This document shows, piece by piece, positions 53,733 to 62,306 of a stretch of 64,000 nucleotides of DNA (positions are counted from its first letter, which is position 1; each line of letters starts with the position of its first letter). Position numbers and translations under genes: made by a program. Origin of the DNA: Trichococcus pasteurii. Its GTDB lineage: Bacteria > Bacillota > Bacilli > Lactobacillales > Aerococcaceae. The notes below the pieces were generated by a model. The model saw only the letters and a program-made list of their open reading frames with translations, searched no databases and was not told the origin of the DNA. Location: the NCBI RefSeq assembly GCF_900112935.1, contig NZ_FONM01000008.1, forward strand, positions 62,001-126,000, in the 5' to 3' direction.

Positions 53733-55238
53733 ATGCTTACTTTACTTGGAGGAATCGCCTTATTGGTTCTGGGTTACTTTACTTATGGGCGCTACATCGA
53801 AAAGAACTTTTCCATCGATCCGGAAAGAACGACTCCCGCTGAAGCACTGAAGGACGGATATGACTTTGTCCCGATGTCAAAATCAAAAAATGCCATCATT
53901 GAACTGTTGAATATTGCCGGGACAGGTCCTATTTTCGGACCGATAATGGGAGCGCTTTACGGACCGGTCGCCTACATCTGGATCATCGTCGGCTGCATCT
54001 TCGGAGGAGCCGTCCACGATTATATGGTCGGGATGATTTCCTTGCGGAACGACGGCGCGCACTTGCCGGAATTGACCAGCAAATATCTGGGCAAACCGGT
54101 CAAGCATATCGTCAACATCTTCGCCATGCTGCTGTTGATGTTGGTTGCAACCGTGTTTGTCACTTCACCCGCCAACCTGATTGCCAGCATCACACCCGAT
54201 TGGATGACGATCGGTATCATTACCCTGTTGATTTTCGCTTACTATCTCATCTCAACCATCCTGCCGATCGACAAGGCGATGGGCAAAGTCTACCCTTGGT
54301 TCGGCGCGGTCCTGATCATCAGCACGATCGCAATCGGCATCAGCTTATTGACGGGCGGCCATAATCTGCCGGAATTGACGATGGGCGCTATGCAGAATTT
54401 CCATCCGAAAGGCACGCCGATATTCCCGGCAATCTTCTTTACGATTTCTTGTGGCGCCATTTCCGGTTTCCATGCGACCCAAGCTCCGATGGTTTCCCGG
54501 ACGTCGACGAACGAGCGGGAAGGCCGCTTCCTTTTTTACGGCATGATGATCGCAGAGGGCGTCATCGCCATGATCTGGGCTGGAGCTTCCATGGCCCTGT
54601 TCGATGGCCAAACATTAAGCCAAATGATCGATGCCGGAACACCATCAGCTGTCGTCAACCAAGTTTCCACTATGTTATTGGGTAATGTCTTCGGTACGGT
54701 CGCCATCATCGGCGTCATCGTCTTGCCGATCTCTTCTGGCCTCTCCGCCTTCAGAAGTCTGCGCACAATCTTGGCTGACTACATGAGCATCAAACAGGAT
54801 TCAATGAAAAAGATCCTGATGATGACGATCCCGTTGTTTGTCATCTCGTTCTTCCTTACTAAAGTGGATTTCAACCTGATCTGGAGATACTTCAACTGGG
54901 CAAACCAAGTCACAGCCGTCATCGCTTTGCTGATGTCGACGCGTTACTTGTATCTTAAAAATAAAAATTACCTGGTTACCTTATTGCCTGCAACATTCAT
55001 GCTTTATGCCTGTGTCGTCTATATCCTGAGCGAGCCGATCGGATTCCGGATGGGGCTGCAGACGGCCACTTACTTGGTCGGTCTGGTTGCAACTGTTGCG
55101 ATCATGGCACTTTACTGGACAACCGGCGTGAAACAGAAGGTTGCTTTGAGTCCTGAATCGGAACTCTTGAACGATCATCTGCCGATCGGGACGTTTTCTT
55201 CTATTGACGCAGTACCGGCAGCGGTAGCAGCCGAATAG
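53733..55238 (+). CDS. cstA: CstA-family transporter (pyruvate/peptide type)
   Basis: A 501-residue membrane protein with about 13-14 helices. CstA marks: GYFTYGRYIEKNF and a DGYDFVPM segment near the start, TGPIFGPIMGALYGP near 70, and GAISGFHATQAPMVSRTSTNE near 240. It is shorter than E. coli CstA/BtsT (about 700-720), as usual in Gram-positives. AAGGAGG lies before the ATG. BtsT-type members are proton-pyruvate symporters controlled by a LytS/LytTR pair, as here. The gap before it (53633-53732) should hold the LytTR site, but I could not identify it with confidence. Confidence 0.9.
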   Translation: MLTLLGGIALLVLGYFTYGRYIEKNFSIDPERTTPAEALKDGYDFVPMSKSKNAIIELLNIAGTGPIFGPIMGALYGPVAYIWIIVGCIFGGAVHDYMVGMISLRNDGAHLPELTSKYLGKPVKHIVNIFAMLLLMLVATVFVTSPANLIASITPDWMTIGIITLLIFAYYLISTILPIDKAMGKVYPWFGAVLIISTIAIGISLLTGGHNLPELTMGAMQNFHPKGTPIFPAIFFTISCGAISGFHATQAPMVSRTSTNEREGRFLFYGMMIAEGVIAMIWAGASMALFDGQTLSQMIDAGTPSAVVNQVSTMLLGNVFGTVAIIGVIVLPISSGLSAFRSLRTILADYMSIKQDSMKKILMMTIPLFVISFFLTKVDFNLIWRYFNWANQVTAVIALLMSTRYLYLKNKNYLVTLLPATFMLYACVVYILSEPIGFRMGLQTATYLVGLVATVAIMALYWTTGVKQKVALSPESELLNDHLPIGTFSSIDAVPAAVAAE

Positions 55239-55268
55239 CCCTATCTTTCAATTGAAACCTTATTGACC

Positions 55269-55312
55269 AAAAAACTCCCCGTAGCCGCTATAGGCCATCA
55301 GGGGAGTTTTTT
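55269..55312 (+). terminator. Terminator after cstA
   Basis: AAAAAACTCCCC pairs with GGGGAGTTTTTT. Confidence 0.9.
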
Positions 55313-55383
55313 GCTGTAGTTGGATTTTCAAATCTTCTCCATCAGTTGCGGTGCCTGCCCTTTTCAGGGCAAAGGGATACTTG

Positions 55384-55412
55384 TTGACGACAATATATCG
55401 GTGTGCTATAGT
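55384..55412 (+). promoter_or_regulatory. Promoter of the DUF2294 gene
   Basis: TTGACG (55384-55389), 17-base spacer, TATAGT (55407-55412). Confidence 0.75.
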
Positions 55413-55465
55413 TTTGGCTGTAAGAAACGTTTCCCAACTTTCAGATGATTTAGGGGTTGAAGCGC

Positions 55466-55846
55466 ATGGCATACACGGGAAGTTCAATGACAAAAGGACA
55501 AATCGAATCGAAATTGAGCGAAGCGATCAGTAAGTTTGAAATTGAACAAATGGGTAGGGGACCGGAGAAAATACGGACCGTTATCTTTCAGGATTTGATC
55601 TTGATAAGACTGAATGGTTTCCTGAGTATATCTGAGAAAAACTTGGCCAAGAATCCAGGTGGAATCCAGATGATAAAAAATGCTCGAACCGCATTGTTTG
55701 AGAATGCGCGTAAAGAACTCGAAACGACAATCAAAACAGTGCTTGATGTGAATATCGTAAGTACCTATTCCGACGTCAGCACCAAGACGGGCGAAAAAAT
55801 CATCGCAATAGTTGTCGACCAAGATATAGAAAAATTGATTAAGTGA
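55466..55846 (+). CDS. DUF2294 protein
   Basis: A 126-residue soluble protein of family DUF2294, recognisable by MTKGQIESKLSEAISKFEIEQMGRGPEKIRT, ILIRLNGFLS and the end STYSDVSTKTGEKIIAIVVD. The family is widespread in Firmicutes and archaea and has no assigned function. ATG 55466 with AGGGG nine bases before it; ATG 55487 is a possible shorter start. It has its own promoter and terminator and lies between cstA and an OFA carrier. Confidence 0.85.
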   Translation: MAYTGSSMTKGQIESKLSEAISKFEIEQMGRGPEKIRTVIFQDLILIRLNGFLSISEKNLAKNPGGIQMIKNARTALFENARKELETTIKTVLDVNIVSTYSDVSTKTGEKIIAIVVDQDIEKLIK

Positions 55847-55891
55847 ATACGGAAGATGCAACGAAAGGCAAACAGCCAGTCGACGCGTAAG

Positions 55892-55936
55892 CCAATAATA
55901 AGTACTCCGCAGGGGGCTTGTTATTGGTTTTTTTTT
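55892..55936 (+). terminator. Terminator after the DUF2294 gene
   Basis: CCAATAATAAG pairs with CTTGTTATTGG (one G-T), then nine Ts. Confidence 0.9.
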
Positions 55937-55994
55937 GCAGATCGGCATGTCAGTAAGGGAATTTATCCGGAAATTATAAGGAAAGAAGGCAGGG

Positions 55995-57335
55995 ATGCAG
56001 ATGCAACAGAAAATGAGAGTAGAAAAGCAAGTGATGTCAAAGGCAAGGTGGCTGTATGTAATTTTGGGACTGGTGATTATGATGGCACTTGGGACGGTGT
56101 ATTCCTGGAGTGTTTTCCGTCTGCCGGTGGAGGTGTTGTATGATGTCGGGACTGCCCAAAGTGGATTACCCTACATGACGGCGCTATTGTTTTACTCGCT
56201 GTTCATGTTTTTGACCGGGAGGTTTTTTAAGGATTGGAGTCCGCGCAAGACCATACTGACAGGGACCCTCTTGGTTTCTGTCGGCTGGATTTTATCGGCA
56301 TTCGCCCCGAATATTCAGACGTTGACTATTGCGTATGGTGTGATCAGTGGCGCGGGGGTCGGGATTGCTTATGGAGCTCCGCTGACGGTAGTGACTAGAT
56401 GGTTCCCGGAAAAAAAGGGTATCGTGATTGGGCTGGTGCTACTCGGATTTGGACTCTCGCCGTTGCTTACAGCGCCGATTGCTAGGGCGTTGGTCGAACA
56501 ATACGGAGTGACGCAAACATTCCTCATATTGGGAGTCGTCTTTGGAGTGCTGTTGCCCGTGTTGGCAATGCCATTCAAGTATCCTGAAGCGGATTGCGTC
56601 GGGGATGAGAAAGTCCTCGGGGCAGAGTCGAAGGAGAATGATATGGATAGCGCCGAAATGGTCAGATCCGCTAACTTCAAGGGGCTGTATTTCAATTTTA
56701 TTATCGGAACGATGATTGGACTGATGATGATAGGGTTGACAAGCAACATCGGCATTGAATTGATAGGGATGGCGCAAAAGGATGTAGTGCTGTTTATATC
56801 CATGTTTGCAGTGTTCAATGGAGTCGGGCGTCCCGTGTTCGGATGGCTGACGGACAGGCTGTCGGCAAAGAAAGCGATGCTCTTTTCCTATGCTCAAATC
56901 ATCCTGGCAGCATCTTTGATGTTGCTGGCAAAAAATGGCAGTATCGTTTTATTTTTCATCGCTTTTTCCATATTTTGGTTCAATGTTGGGGGGTGGTTGG
57001 CAATAGCGCCGACTGCCACTAATAATATGTACGGGCCGAAGCACTACAGCGAAAATTATGGTGTCGTATTTACAGCATACGGAATAGGTGCTGTTTTGGG
57101 TGTGGGTAGTTCAGGCCTGTTGCTGGATACTTTTCAGAATTTCGACTACATATTCTATCTGGTAATCGTTTCATGTCTGATCGGGTATCTTTTGACGTTG
57201 CTATTTTTTAAAGCGAAATTGGGAAACAAAACGAACCTGACGACGGTAAGCTCCTTATTTGATTCGGCTAGCCGCAACAATGGAGACCGTAGCGCTCCGT
57301 TGGATGAACTGCGCGAAACCAACAGTAAAGCGTAA
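55995..57335 (+). CDS. OFA-family MFS carrier (second)
   Basis: A 446-residue, 12-helix MFS protein of the oxalate/formate antiporter group (VILGLVIMMALGTVYSWSVFRLPVE at the start, GVISGAGVGIAYGAPLTVVTRWFPEKKG near 115). It differs clearly from the carrier at 48611. A cytoplasmic loop (about 200-225) separates the halves. GAAGG precedes ATG 55995; ATG 56001 is equally possible. Its codon use seems a little more A/T-rich than that of neighbours. The substrate is an organic acid of unknown identity; lying between cstA and lrgAB, it may also move pyruvate or a related acid. Confidence 0.85.
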   Translation: MQMQQKMRVEKQVMSKARWLYVILGLVIMMALGTVYSWSVFRLPVEVLYDVGTAQSGLPYMTALLFYSLFMFLTGRFFKDWSPRKTILTGTLLVSVGWILSAFAPNIQTLTIAYGVISGAGVGIAYGAPLTVVTRWFPEKKGIVIGLVLLGFGLSPLLTAPIARALVEQYGVTQTFLILGVVFGVLLPVLAMPFKYPEADCVGDEKVLGAESKENDMDSAEMVRSANFKGLYFNFIIGTMIGLMMIGLTSNIGIELIGMAQKDVVLFISMFAVFNGVGRPVFGWLTDRLSAKKAMLFSYAQIILAASLMLLAKNGSIVLFFIAFSIFWFNVGGWLAIAPTATNNMYGPKHYSENYGVVFTAYGIGAVLGVGSSGLLLDTFQNFDYIFYLVIVSCLIGYLLTLLFFKAKLGNKTNLTTVSSLFDSASRNNGDRSAPLDELRETNSKA

Positions 57336-57390
57336 GCTGGAATCGGCACTGTAAATGATCGGTTTCCGATTGAAACCTGAAACAATAAAC

Positions 57391-57442
57391 AAAACTCCCT
57401 GAAGAGCTCTGCACTGTTGCAGGCACTTTGGGGAGTTTTTTT
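57391..57442. terminator. Bidirectional terminator after the second OFA carrier gene
   Basis: AAAACTCCC pairs with GGGAGTTTT, T run after. Confidence 0.8.
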
Positions 57443-57448
57443 GACATA

Positions 57449-57706
57449 TTATAGATATGTTTTTAAAGCTTCGGCGATGCTTTCAAGCATAGCTAGTTCA
57501 TCATTTGACGGGTTTTCCAATGTGAGCAAAGCTTCCTCGGCGCGGGCTTCCGGGTTGCCATCTGCATCTGTTGCTACATCCAGTATCAGTAGCTCGGCAA
57601 ACAGATCATCCAAATCCCTTTGCGGTTGCACAAGGAATTCAAACGTACCTTCGGGATGACTTGCTTTGAACGCTTCAATCTTTTCAATCAATTTTTCTAA
57701 GTTCAT
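57449..57706 (-). CDS. Small acidic protein of unknown function
   Basis: An 85-residue helical acidic protein (MNLEKLIEKIEAFKASHPEG start). No family recognised, no membrane part. AAGGCGGA lies before the ATG. Single gene convergent with the MFS carrier gene. Confidence 0.65.
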   Translation of the reverse strand: MNLEKLIEKIEAFKASHPEGTFEFLVQPQRDLDDLFAELLILDVATDADGNPEARAEEALLTLENPSNDELAMLESIAEALKTYL

Positions 57707-58040
57707 TTATTTCCGCCTTCTTTCTGTCCTTGTTCATTTACTGCACGGCTTATTATACATCATTCGGTCTGCGTATGTATCGCGTAACAGGTTTATAACG
57801 ATCCGGAAAGCAGAATTTTGGGTTGCGGGATATATCGTTTTGAACCGGAAGCCGGTATACTGGATAGTGAAAAAGTACGCTTGCTAAAGAAAGCCAGTCC
57901 GGCTGTCGCTTTAAGCTTTGAGCAACTAGAACAACTTAATTTGTGCTTTTGTCACAATGCATCTTTTCAATTCGGCTTGGGCTGCTATGATTAACAATAG
58001 AATTCCAGATTACTTTAGACAAGGAAGGAGCCGCTCCATT
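57707..58040. other. Gap before lrgAB
   Basis: Only promoter-like sequence is seen: TTTTCA (57964-57969) and TATGAT (57986-57991), the latter with an upstream TGC, 16 bases apart. A LytTR site is expected here but I could not identify it. No other structure noticed. Confidence 0.4.
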
Positions 58041-58412
58041 ATGCACTATTTAAAACAATTTACCGTCATCATTGCAATTTCGGCCTTAAGCGAATTGCTG
58101 GCCATCTTCATTCCGCTGCCCATTCCGGCCAGCATTTACGGCATGTCGCTGCTGTTCCTGTTGCTGATGACAGGAGTGTTGAAGCTCAAGCAAGTGGAAA
58201 GTGCCGCCAATCTGCTGTTGGGCATTATGCCTGCGCTGTTCGTCGTGAGCGGTGCCGGGCTCATCACGTCCTACGGGCAGATCGCCGAAAACTTCCTCAG
58301 CTGGGTAGCCGTCAACATCGGCTCCACCATCGTGATTTTGGCGACAACCGGGCTTTTGGCGCAAGGATTGATAAGAAGGAAGAAAGCAAAGGAGGCTGGC
58401 GGGAATGGTTGA
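58041..58412 (+). CDS. lrgA: CidA/LrgA-family membrane protein
   Basis: A 123-residue protein with four membrane helices and the family segment IPLPIPASIYGMSLLFLLLMTGVLKLKQVE (near 25). Earlier known as a holin-like protein; its B. subtilis counterpart PftA, with PftB, transports pyruvate under LytST control. ATG 58041 has AAGGAAGGAG before it; starts further left have none. Overlaps lrgB by eight bases. Confidence 0.9.
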   Translation: MHYLKQFTVIIAISALSELLAIFIPLPIPASIYGMSLLFLLLMTGVLKLKQVESAANLLLGIMPALFVVSGAGLITSYGQIAENFLSWVAVNIGSTIVILATTGLLAQGLIRRKKAKEAGGNG

Positions 58413-59103
58413 TCATCTGCTGGAAACGACAAAATATCTCGGCTTGTTCATCAGCTTAGGGGCCTTCATGATCGGCTTGAAGCTGAACAAAAAATATCCC
58501 TATGCATTCATGAACCCTTTGCTGATCGGGACGATCCTGGTGATGGTCTTGATTCTTGTCCTGGATGTCGAAGTTGTCGTTTTTCAAAAAAGTGCGCAAG
58601 TATTGTCCGATCTCCTGACGCCGGCAACGATATGCCTAGCTGTTCCGGTTTATCGGCAATTCAAGATTTTACGCGAGAACAGCTGGGTCGTATTGATCAG
58701 TTGTCTGGCGGGGATGATAAGCGGTCTGGTCACGATCATCAGCTTGGCTCTGATTCTTCGAATGAGCGAAATCACGACCATTTCCACATTGGCGCGCTCG
58801 AGCACGATGGCCATCGCGCTGGATACGACCGAACTGATCGGCGGGGTCGCGGGCATCATAGTGGCTGGGGTCATCTTCGCCGGCATTTTCGGGACGGTGG
58901 TTTCCGGAATGATTTTCAGCATCTTCAGGATCGAAGAACCAATCGCGAAAGGGTTGGCTTTGGGTGCGGCTTCCCATGCCATGGGGACTGCCGAATCATT
59001 GAAAGCGAGCGAACTGCAGGGCGCCATGAGCAGCCTGGCGATGGTCGTTTCCGGTGTCGTGATGGTCGGGTTGATCCCACTAGCGGCGCTGTTCGTCCAA
59101 TGA
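58405..59103 (+). CDS. lrgB: LrgB/CidB-family membrane protein
   Basis: A 232-residue protein with about seven membrane helices: KKYPYAFMNPLLIGTILVMV near 30, LLTPATICLAVPVYRQF near 75 and LALGAASHAMGTAESLK near 195 are family marks. AAGGAGG lies nine bases before the ATG. With LrgA it should form a pyruvate channel/carrier (family knowledge from PftAB and LrgAB). Confidence 0.92.
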   Translation: MVDHLLETTKYLGLFISLGAFMIGLKLNKKYPYAFMNPLLIGTILVMVLILVLDVEVVVFQKSAQVLSDLLTPATICLAVPVYRQFKILRENSWVVLISCLAGMISGLVTIISLALILRMSEITTISTLARSSTMAIALDTTELIGGVAGIIVAGVIFAGIFGTVVSGMIFSIFRIEEPIAKGLALGAASHAMGTAESLKASELQGAMSSLAMVVSGVVMVGLIPLAALFVQ

Positions 59104-59126
59104 GGGAAACAACTAAGAGAAAACAT

Positions 59127-59165
59127 AAGAAGCAGCTCTAATTAAAAAAGAGACTGCTTCTTTTT
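59127..59165 (+). terminator. Terminator after lrgB
   Basis: AAGAAGCAG (with CTCT/AGAG inside) pairs with CTGCTTCTT, T run. Confidence 0.88.
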
Positions 59166-59312
59166 GTGCACCGGGAAGGCTGTTTTCCATCAAGGGTTAT
59201 CCGGTGCCAGACGTTGGGCTCTATGCTATACTGAACTCATAATGGGTATCAGTATCTTGAAGTTTTGTCGGGCTGTTCCGGAGTCGATCATTGCGAAAAG
59301 GAAGGTGGAGAA

Positions 59313-60068
59313 ATGGAACAAACACTGCAGGCGCACATTCAATTACCAGCCGATCTGGATGTGAAATATGCGCTGTTGCCGGGTGATCCAGCCCGCGTGG
59401 AAAGAGTGAAACTGCTGTTGGATGACCCTGTCGATTTGGCGTTCAACCGTGAGTACAAGAGTGTTCTGGGGACCTATCAAGGAATGAAGGTTCTGGTCAT
59501 TTCCTCTGGGATCGGCGGACCATCCACAGCAATAGCCATCGAAGAGTTGACAAGGATCGGAATAGAAGGGATCATCCGCATCGGCAGCTGCGGATCCTTG
59601 CATCCGGCAGTGCATCTGGGCGATGTGATCATCGCAACGGCAGCAGTCCGGGATGATGGCGCCAGCAAGGCCTATGTCGATTCCGCATATCCCGCCGTTG
59701 CCGATCTGGATTTGTTGATTTATCTGCGGTCAATCGCGGAAACGGAGCGGATCCCTCATCGTTTGGGGATTGTCCGCAGCCACGACAGTTTCTATACCGC
59801 CCGTGAAGAGCAGCTTACTGCTTATTGGAGCGGCAACGGCATCATCGGGTCGGATATGGAAACAGCCACGTTGTTTGTTGTTGGGGCGCTGAGGGGATTG
59901 AAGACCGCATCGCTGCTGAATGTCGTCGTTGGGCCGGATGAAGGGATGGAAGAAGGTGTCCGTCAATTCGTTTCAGGAGAAGCGGCCACCAAGCAAGGGG
60001 AACAGAATCAAATCAAACTGGCATTATCCGCTTTCCATGCATGGCATCAGGCAAAAGGAGGAGAATAA
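59313..60068 (+). CDS. udp: Uridine phosphorylase (PNP/UDP family)
   Basis: A 251-residue nucleoside phosphorylase that splits uridine to uracil and ribose 1-phosphate. Visible: GDPARVERVK phosphate site (near 25), GTYQGMKVLVISSGIGGPSTAIAIEEL (near 57-83), IRIGSCGSL and the ribose/base loop SDMETATLF (near 180). ATG 59313 has AAGGTGGAG upstream. A TATACT (59227-59232) with TGC before it may be the promoter. It leads an operon with a full ECF transporter, so the transported compound is probably a nucleoside or its base. Uridine against other nucleosides is not proven. Confidence 0.88.
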   Translation: MEQTLQAHIQLPADLDVKYALLPGDPARVERVKLLLDDPVDLAFNREYKSVLGTYQGMKVLVISSGIGGPSTAIAIEELTRIGIEGIIRIGSCGSLHPAVHLGDVIIATAAVRDDGASKAYVDSAYPAVADLDLLIYLRSIAETERIPHRLGIVRSHDSFYTAREEQLTAYWSGNGIIGSDMETATLFVVGALRGLKTASLLNVVVGPDEGMEEGVRQFVSGEAATKQGEQNQIKLALSAFHAWHQAKGGE

Positions 60069-60069
60069 A

Positions 60070-60678
60070 ATGAATGCAGAAACAAAAAACAAACTGAGCT
60101 ACAAGTTGTCAACGGCTTCCATCGTATTGATTCCGATCGCGATTGGGATCAATTATCTCGGCAAATACATCGCGGGCGTATTGCGTCTGCCGCTTTGGTT
60201 GGATTCGATCGGAACGGTATTGTCCGGTATGTTGGCGGGTCCGGTAATCGGTGCCGCTTCCGGGATCATCAACAACGTCATCTACGGCGTGACGGCCGAT
60301 CCGATTTCGACAGTGTATGCGGTCACCAGTGCAGTCATCGGTTTGATGGCGGGTCTGTTTGCCGCTAAAGGCTGGTTCAAGGACATCAAAACAGTGCTGT
60401 TGGCAGGTTTGATCATAGGTGTGGTTGCGGCCACAGTCTCGACGCCTTTGAACATCCTCTTTTGGGGCGGACAGACCGGTAATGTCTGGGGAGATGCCCT
60501 CTACGCTTTGCTGATTTCGAATGGGCAACCGCAATGGCTGGCTTCTTTCCTGGACAGCATCGTTGTGGATGTGCCGGACAAACTAGTGACGGTGCTCATC
60601 AGTTACTTTATCTTCAAAGGCTTACCGAAGAAACTTACGAACACCTTCCTGAAGGATGGCGCGATAGAAGAATTATAG
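60070..60678 (+). CDS. ECF transporter substrate-binding (S) component
   Basis: A 202-residue membrane protein with six helices and the pattern LPLWLDSIGTVLSGMLAGPVIGAASGIINN (near 38-65) typical of one S-component group. It begins one base after the udp stop, with AAAGGAGGAG before ATG 60070. It binds the substrate and works with the T and A subunits encoded after it. The substrate is not in the sequence; coupling with udp points to a nucleoside (inference). Confidence 0.82.
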   Translation: MNAETKNKLSYKLSTASIVLIPIAIGINYLGKYIAGVLRLPLWLDSIGTVLSGMLAGPVIGAASGIINNVIYGVTADPISTVYAVTSAVIGLMAGLFAAKGWFKDIKTVLLAGLIIGVVAATVSTPLNILFWGGQTGNVWGDALYALLISNGQPQWLASFLDSIVVDVPDKLVTVLISYFIFKGLPKKLTNTFLKDGAIEEL

Positions 60679-60690
60679 GGGCTGATTTGA

Positions 60691-61458
60691 ATGGATGCAA
60701 TGACTTTGTATGTACCGCGAAACTCACTGATCCATCGCCTGGATCCGTTGACGAAGATGCTTTATATTATCGTGAGCATCGCTGCGGCCTATTTATTGGA
60801 TAATCTGTGGGAAGTCGCGGCAGTCATGCTGATCAGTTTGGGCATCTTGTTGCTGGGGAAAGTTTTCCGCAATATTTTGCCGGTGATTGCCCTCAGTTTT
60901 TTATTGATTCTGTCGATCGTCATTGTGCAAGGATTCTTCAATCCTGCCAATGAAACGTTGCTTTATGAATTGGGTCCGATAAAATTCTACAAAGAGGGGC
61001 TGGTTATCGCCTTGCGTCTGACCATGCGCGTCATCAATATGGTCAGCGCCTTTGGGGTATTGGTGCTGACGACTTCGCCGACGGAACTTGTTGAACGACT
61101 GCAGCAGAAAGGCATGTCGCCGAAGATCGGCTATGTCATTCTTTCGGTCCTGCAGATTATTCCGCAGCTTCGAGCCACGTATGGAAAAATCCAGGATGCA
61201 CAACGGTCGCGCGGGATGGAGACTGAGGGCAGCCTGTTTGTCCGGATAAAGGCATTCTTCCCGTTATTGGGACCGGTCATACTAAATGCGTTGAACGATA
61301 CCCGGGAAAGAGCGATTGCGCTCGATGTCCGCGGCTTCGACAGGGACACGCCGAAAACCTATCTGAATGAAACAAAGTCTTATCGTCACAGTACTTTGTT
61401 GAATATTTTGCTCTTGTTGATTCTGGCCGGTTTGATCGTTTGGAGGGTGATGGGATGA
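60691..61458 (+). CDS. ecfT: ECF transporter transmembrane (T) component
   Basis: A 255-residue EcfT protein: several N-terminal helices, coupling helices with the two XRG motifs (AQRSRGME near 170 and ALDVRGFDRD near 215) that contact the ATPases, and a last helix. It is 12 bases after the S gene and overlaps the next by four bases (ATGA). Confidence 0.9.
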   Translation: MDAMTLYVPRNSLIHRLDPLTKMLYIIVSIAAAYLLDNLWEVAAVMLISLGILLLGKVFRNILPVIALSFLLILSIVIVQGFFNPANETLLYELGPIKFYKEGLVIALRLTMRVINMVSAFGVLVLTTSPTELVERLQQKGMSPKIGYVILSVLQIIPQLRATYGKIQDAQRSRGMETEGSLFVRIKAFFPLLGPVILNALNDTRERAIALDVRGFDRDTPKTYLNETKSYRHSTLLNILLLLILAGLIVWRVMG

Positions 61459-62306
61459 GCATCATAGAAGTGAAGGGTCTGAAATACCGCTATCCCGACA
61501 CGACAAAATTGGCGTTGGACGGCATCAGTTTTTCGGTCGAGGAGGGTGAATTCATCGGCCTGATAGGAAGGAATACCGCTGGAAAATCGACTTTGTGCTA
61601 TGCGCTGAGCGGCTTGGTGCCGCACTTCTTTAAAGGTGCCTACGGCGGATCGGTAATGATAGCCGGTTTGGATGTGCGCACGACAGATGTGAGTGAAGTC
61701 ACTGCAGCAGCCGGTTTGGTTTTCGAAAATCCGTTTTCCCAGATCACCGGCTCGCGTTTTACGGTATATGAGGAAATTGCCTTTGGTCTGGAGAACATGG
61801 GACTGCCGCGCAACGAAATCATCAAGCGGATCGAAGCAAGTTTGGACTTGCTGGACATCCGCAAAGTGAAGGACAAGAATCCATTCGATCTTTCCGGCGG
61901 GCAAATGCAGCGGGTTGCGATCGCCGGCGTGGTCGCGATGAAGCCGAAAGTGCTGATTTTGGATGAACCCACTTCACAACTGGATCCGCAAGGGTCGGAA
62001 GAGGTCTTCAAAGTGGTGGAGAACCTTACGAAAGAAGGCATTACGATCATCATGGCCGAGCAGAAGATGGAAAAAATCGCGCAGTACGCAGACAGGGTCC
62101 TGCTTTTGGATGACGCCAAATTGATCGCGTATGACACACCCGAAGCCATTTTTTCACGCGAGGACTTGGCGTCTTTGGGAGTGCAATCGCCCGCCGTTAC
62201 CGCAATCGCCCGCCATTTGAACAGGCGGAAGACCAATGGGCATTATCCTGTGGAATTGGATGAGCTGAAGGGGTTGCTTGCGGAAGAAGGTGTCCCTCAT
62301 GAATAA
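61455..62306 (+). CDS. ECF transporter ATPase A1
   Basis: A 283-residue ABC ATPase: Walker A GRNTAGKST (near 38), Q-loop FENPFSQITG, signature LSGGQMQRV, Walker B VLILDEPTSQLD. Start ATG 61455 with GGAGGGTG; overlaps ecfT. Pairs with the second ATPase to drive the transporter. Confidence 0.9.
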   Translation: MSIIEVKGLKYRYPDTTKLALDGISFSVEEGEFIGLIGRNTAGKSTLCYALSGLVPHFFKGAYGGSVMIAGLDVRTTDVSEVTAAAGLVFENPFSQITGSRFTVYEEIAFGLENMGLPRNEIIKRIEASLDLLDIRKVKDKNPFDLSGGQMQRVAIAGVVAMKPKVLILDEPTSQLDPQGSEEVFKVVENLTKEGITIIMAEQKMEKIAQYADRVLLLDDAKLIAYDTPEAIFSREDLASLGVQSPAVTAIARHLNRRKTNGHYPVELDELKGLLAEEGVPHE

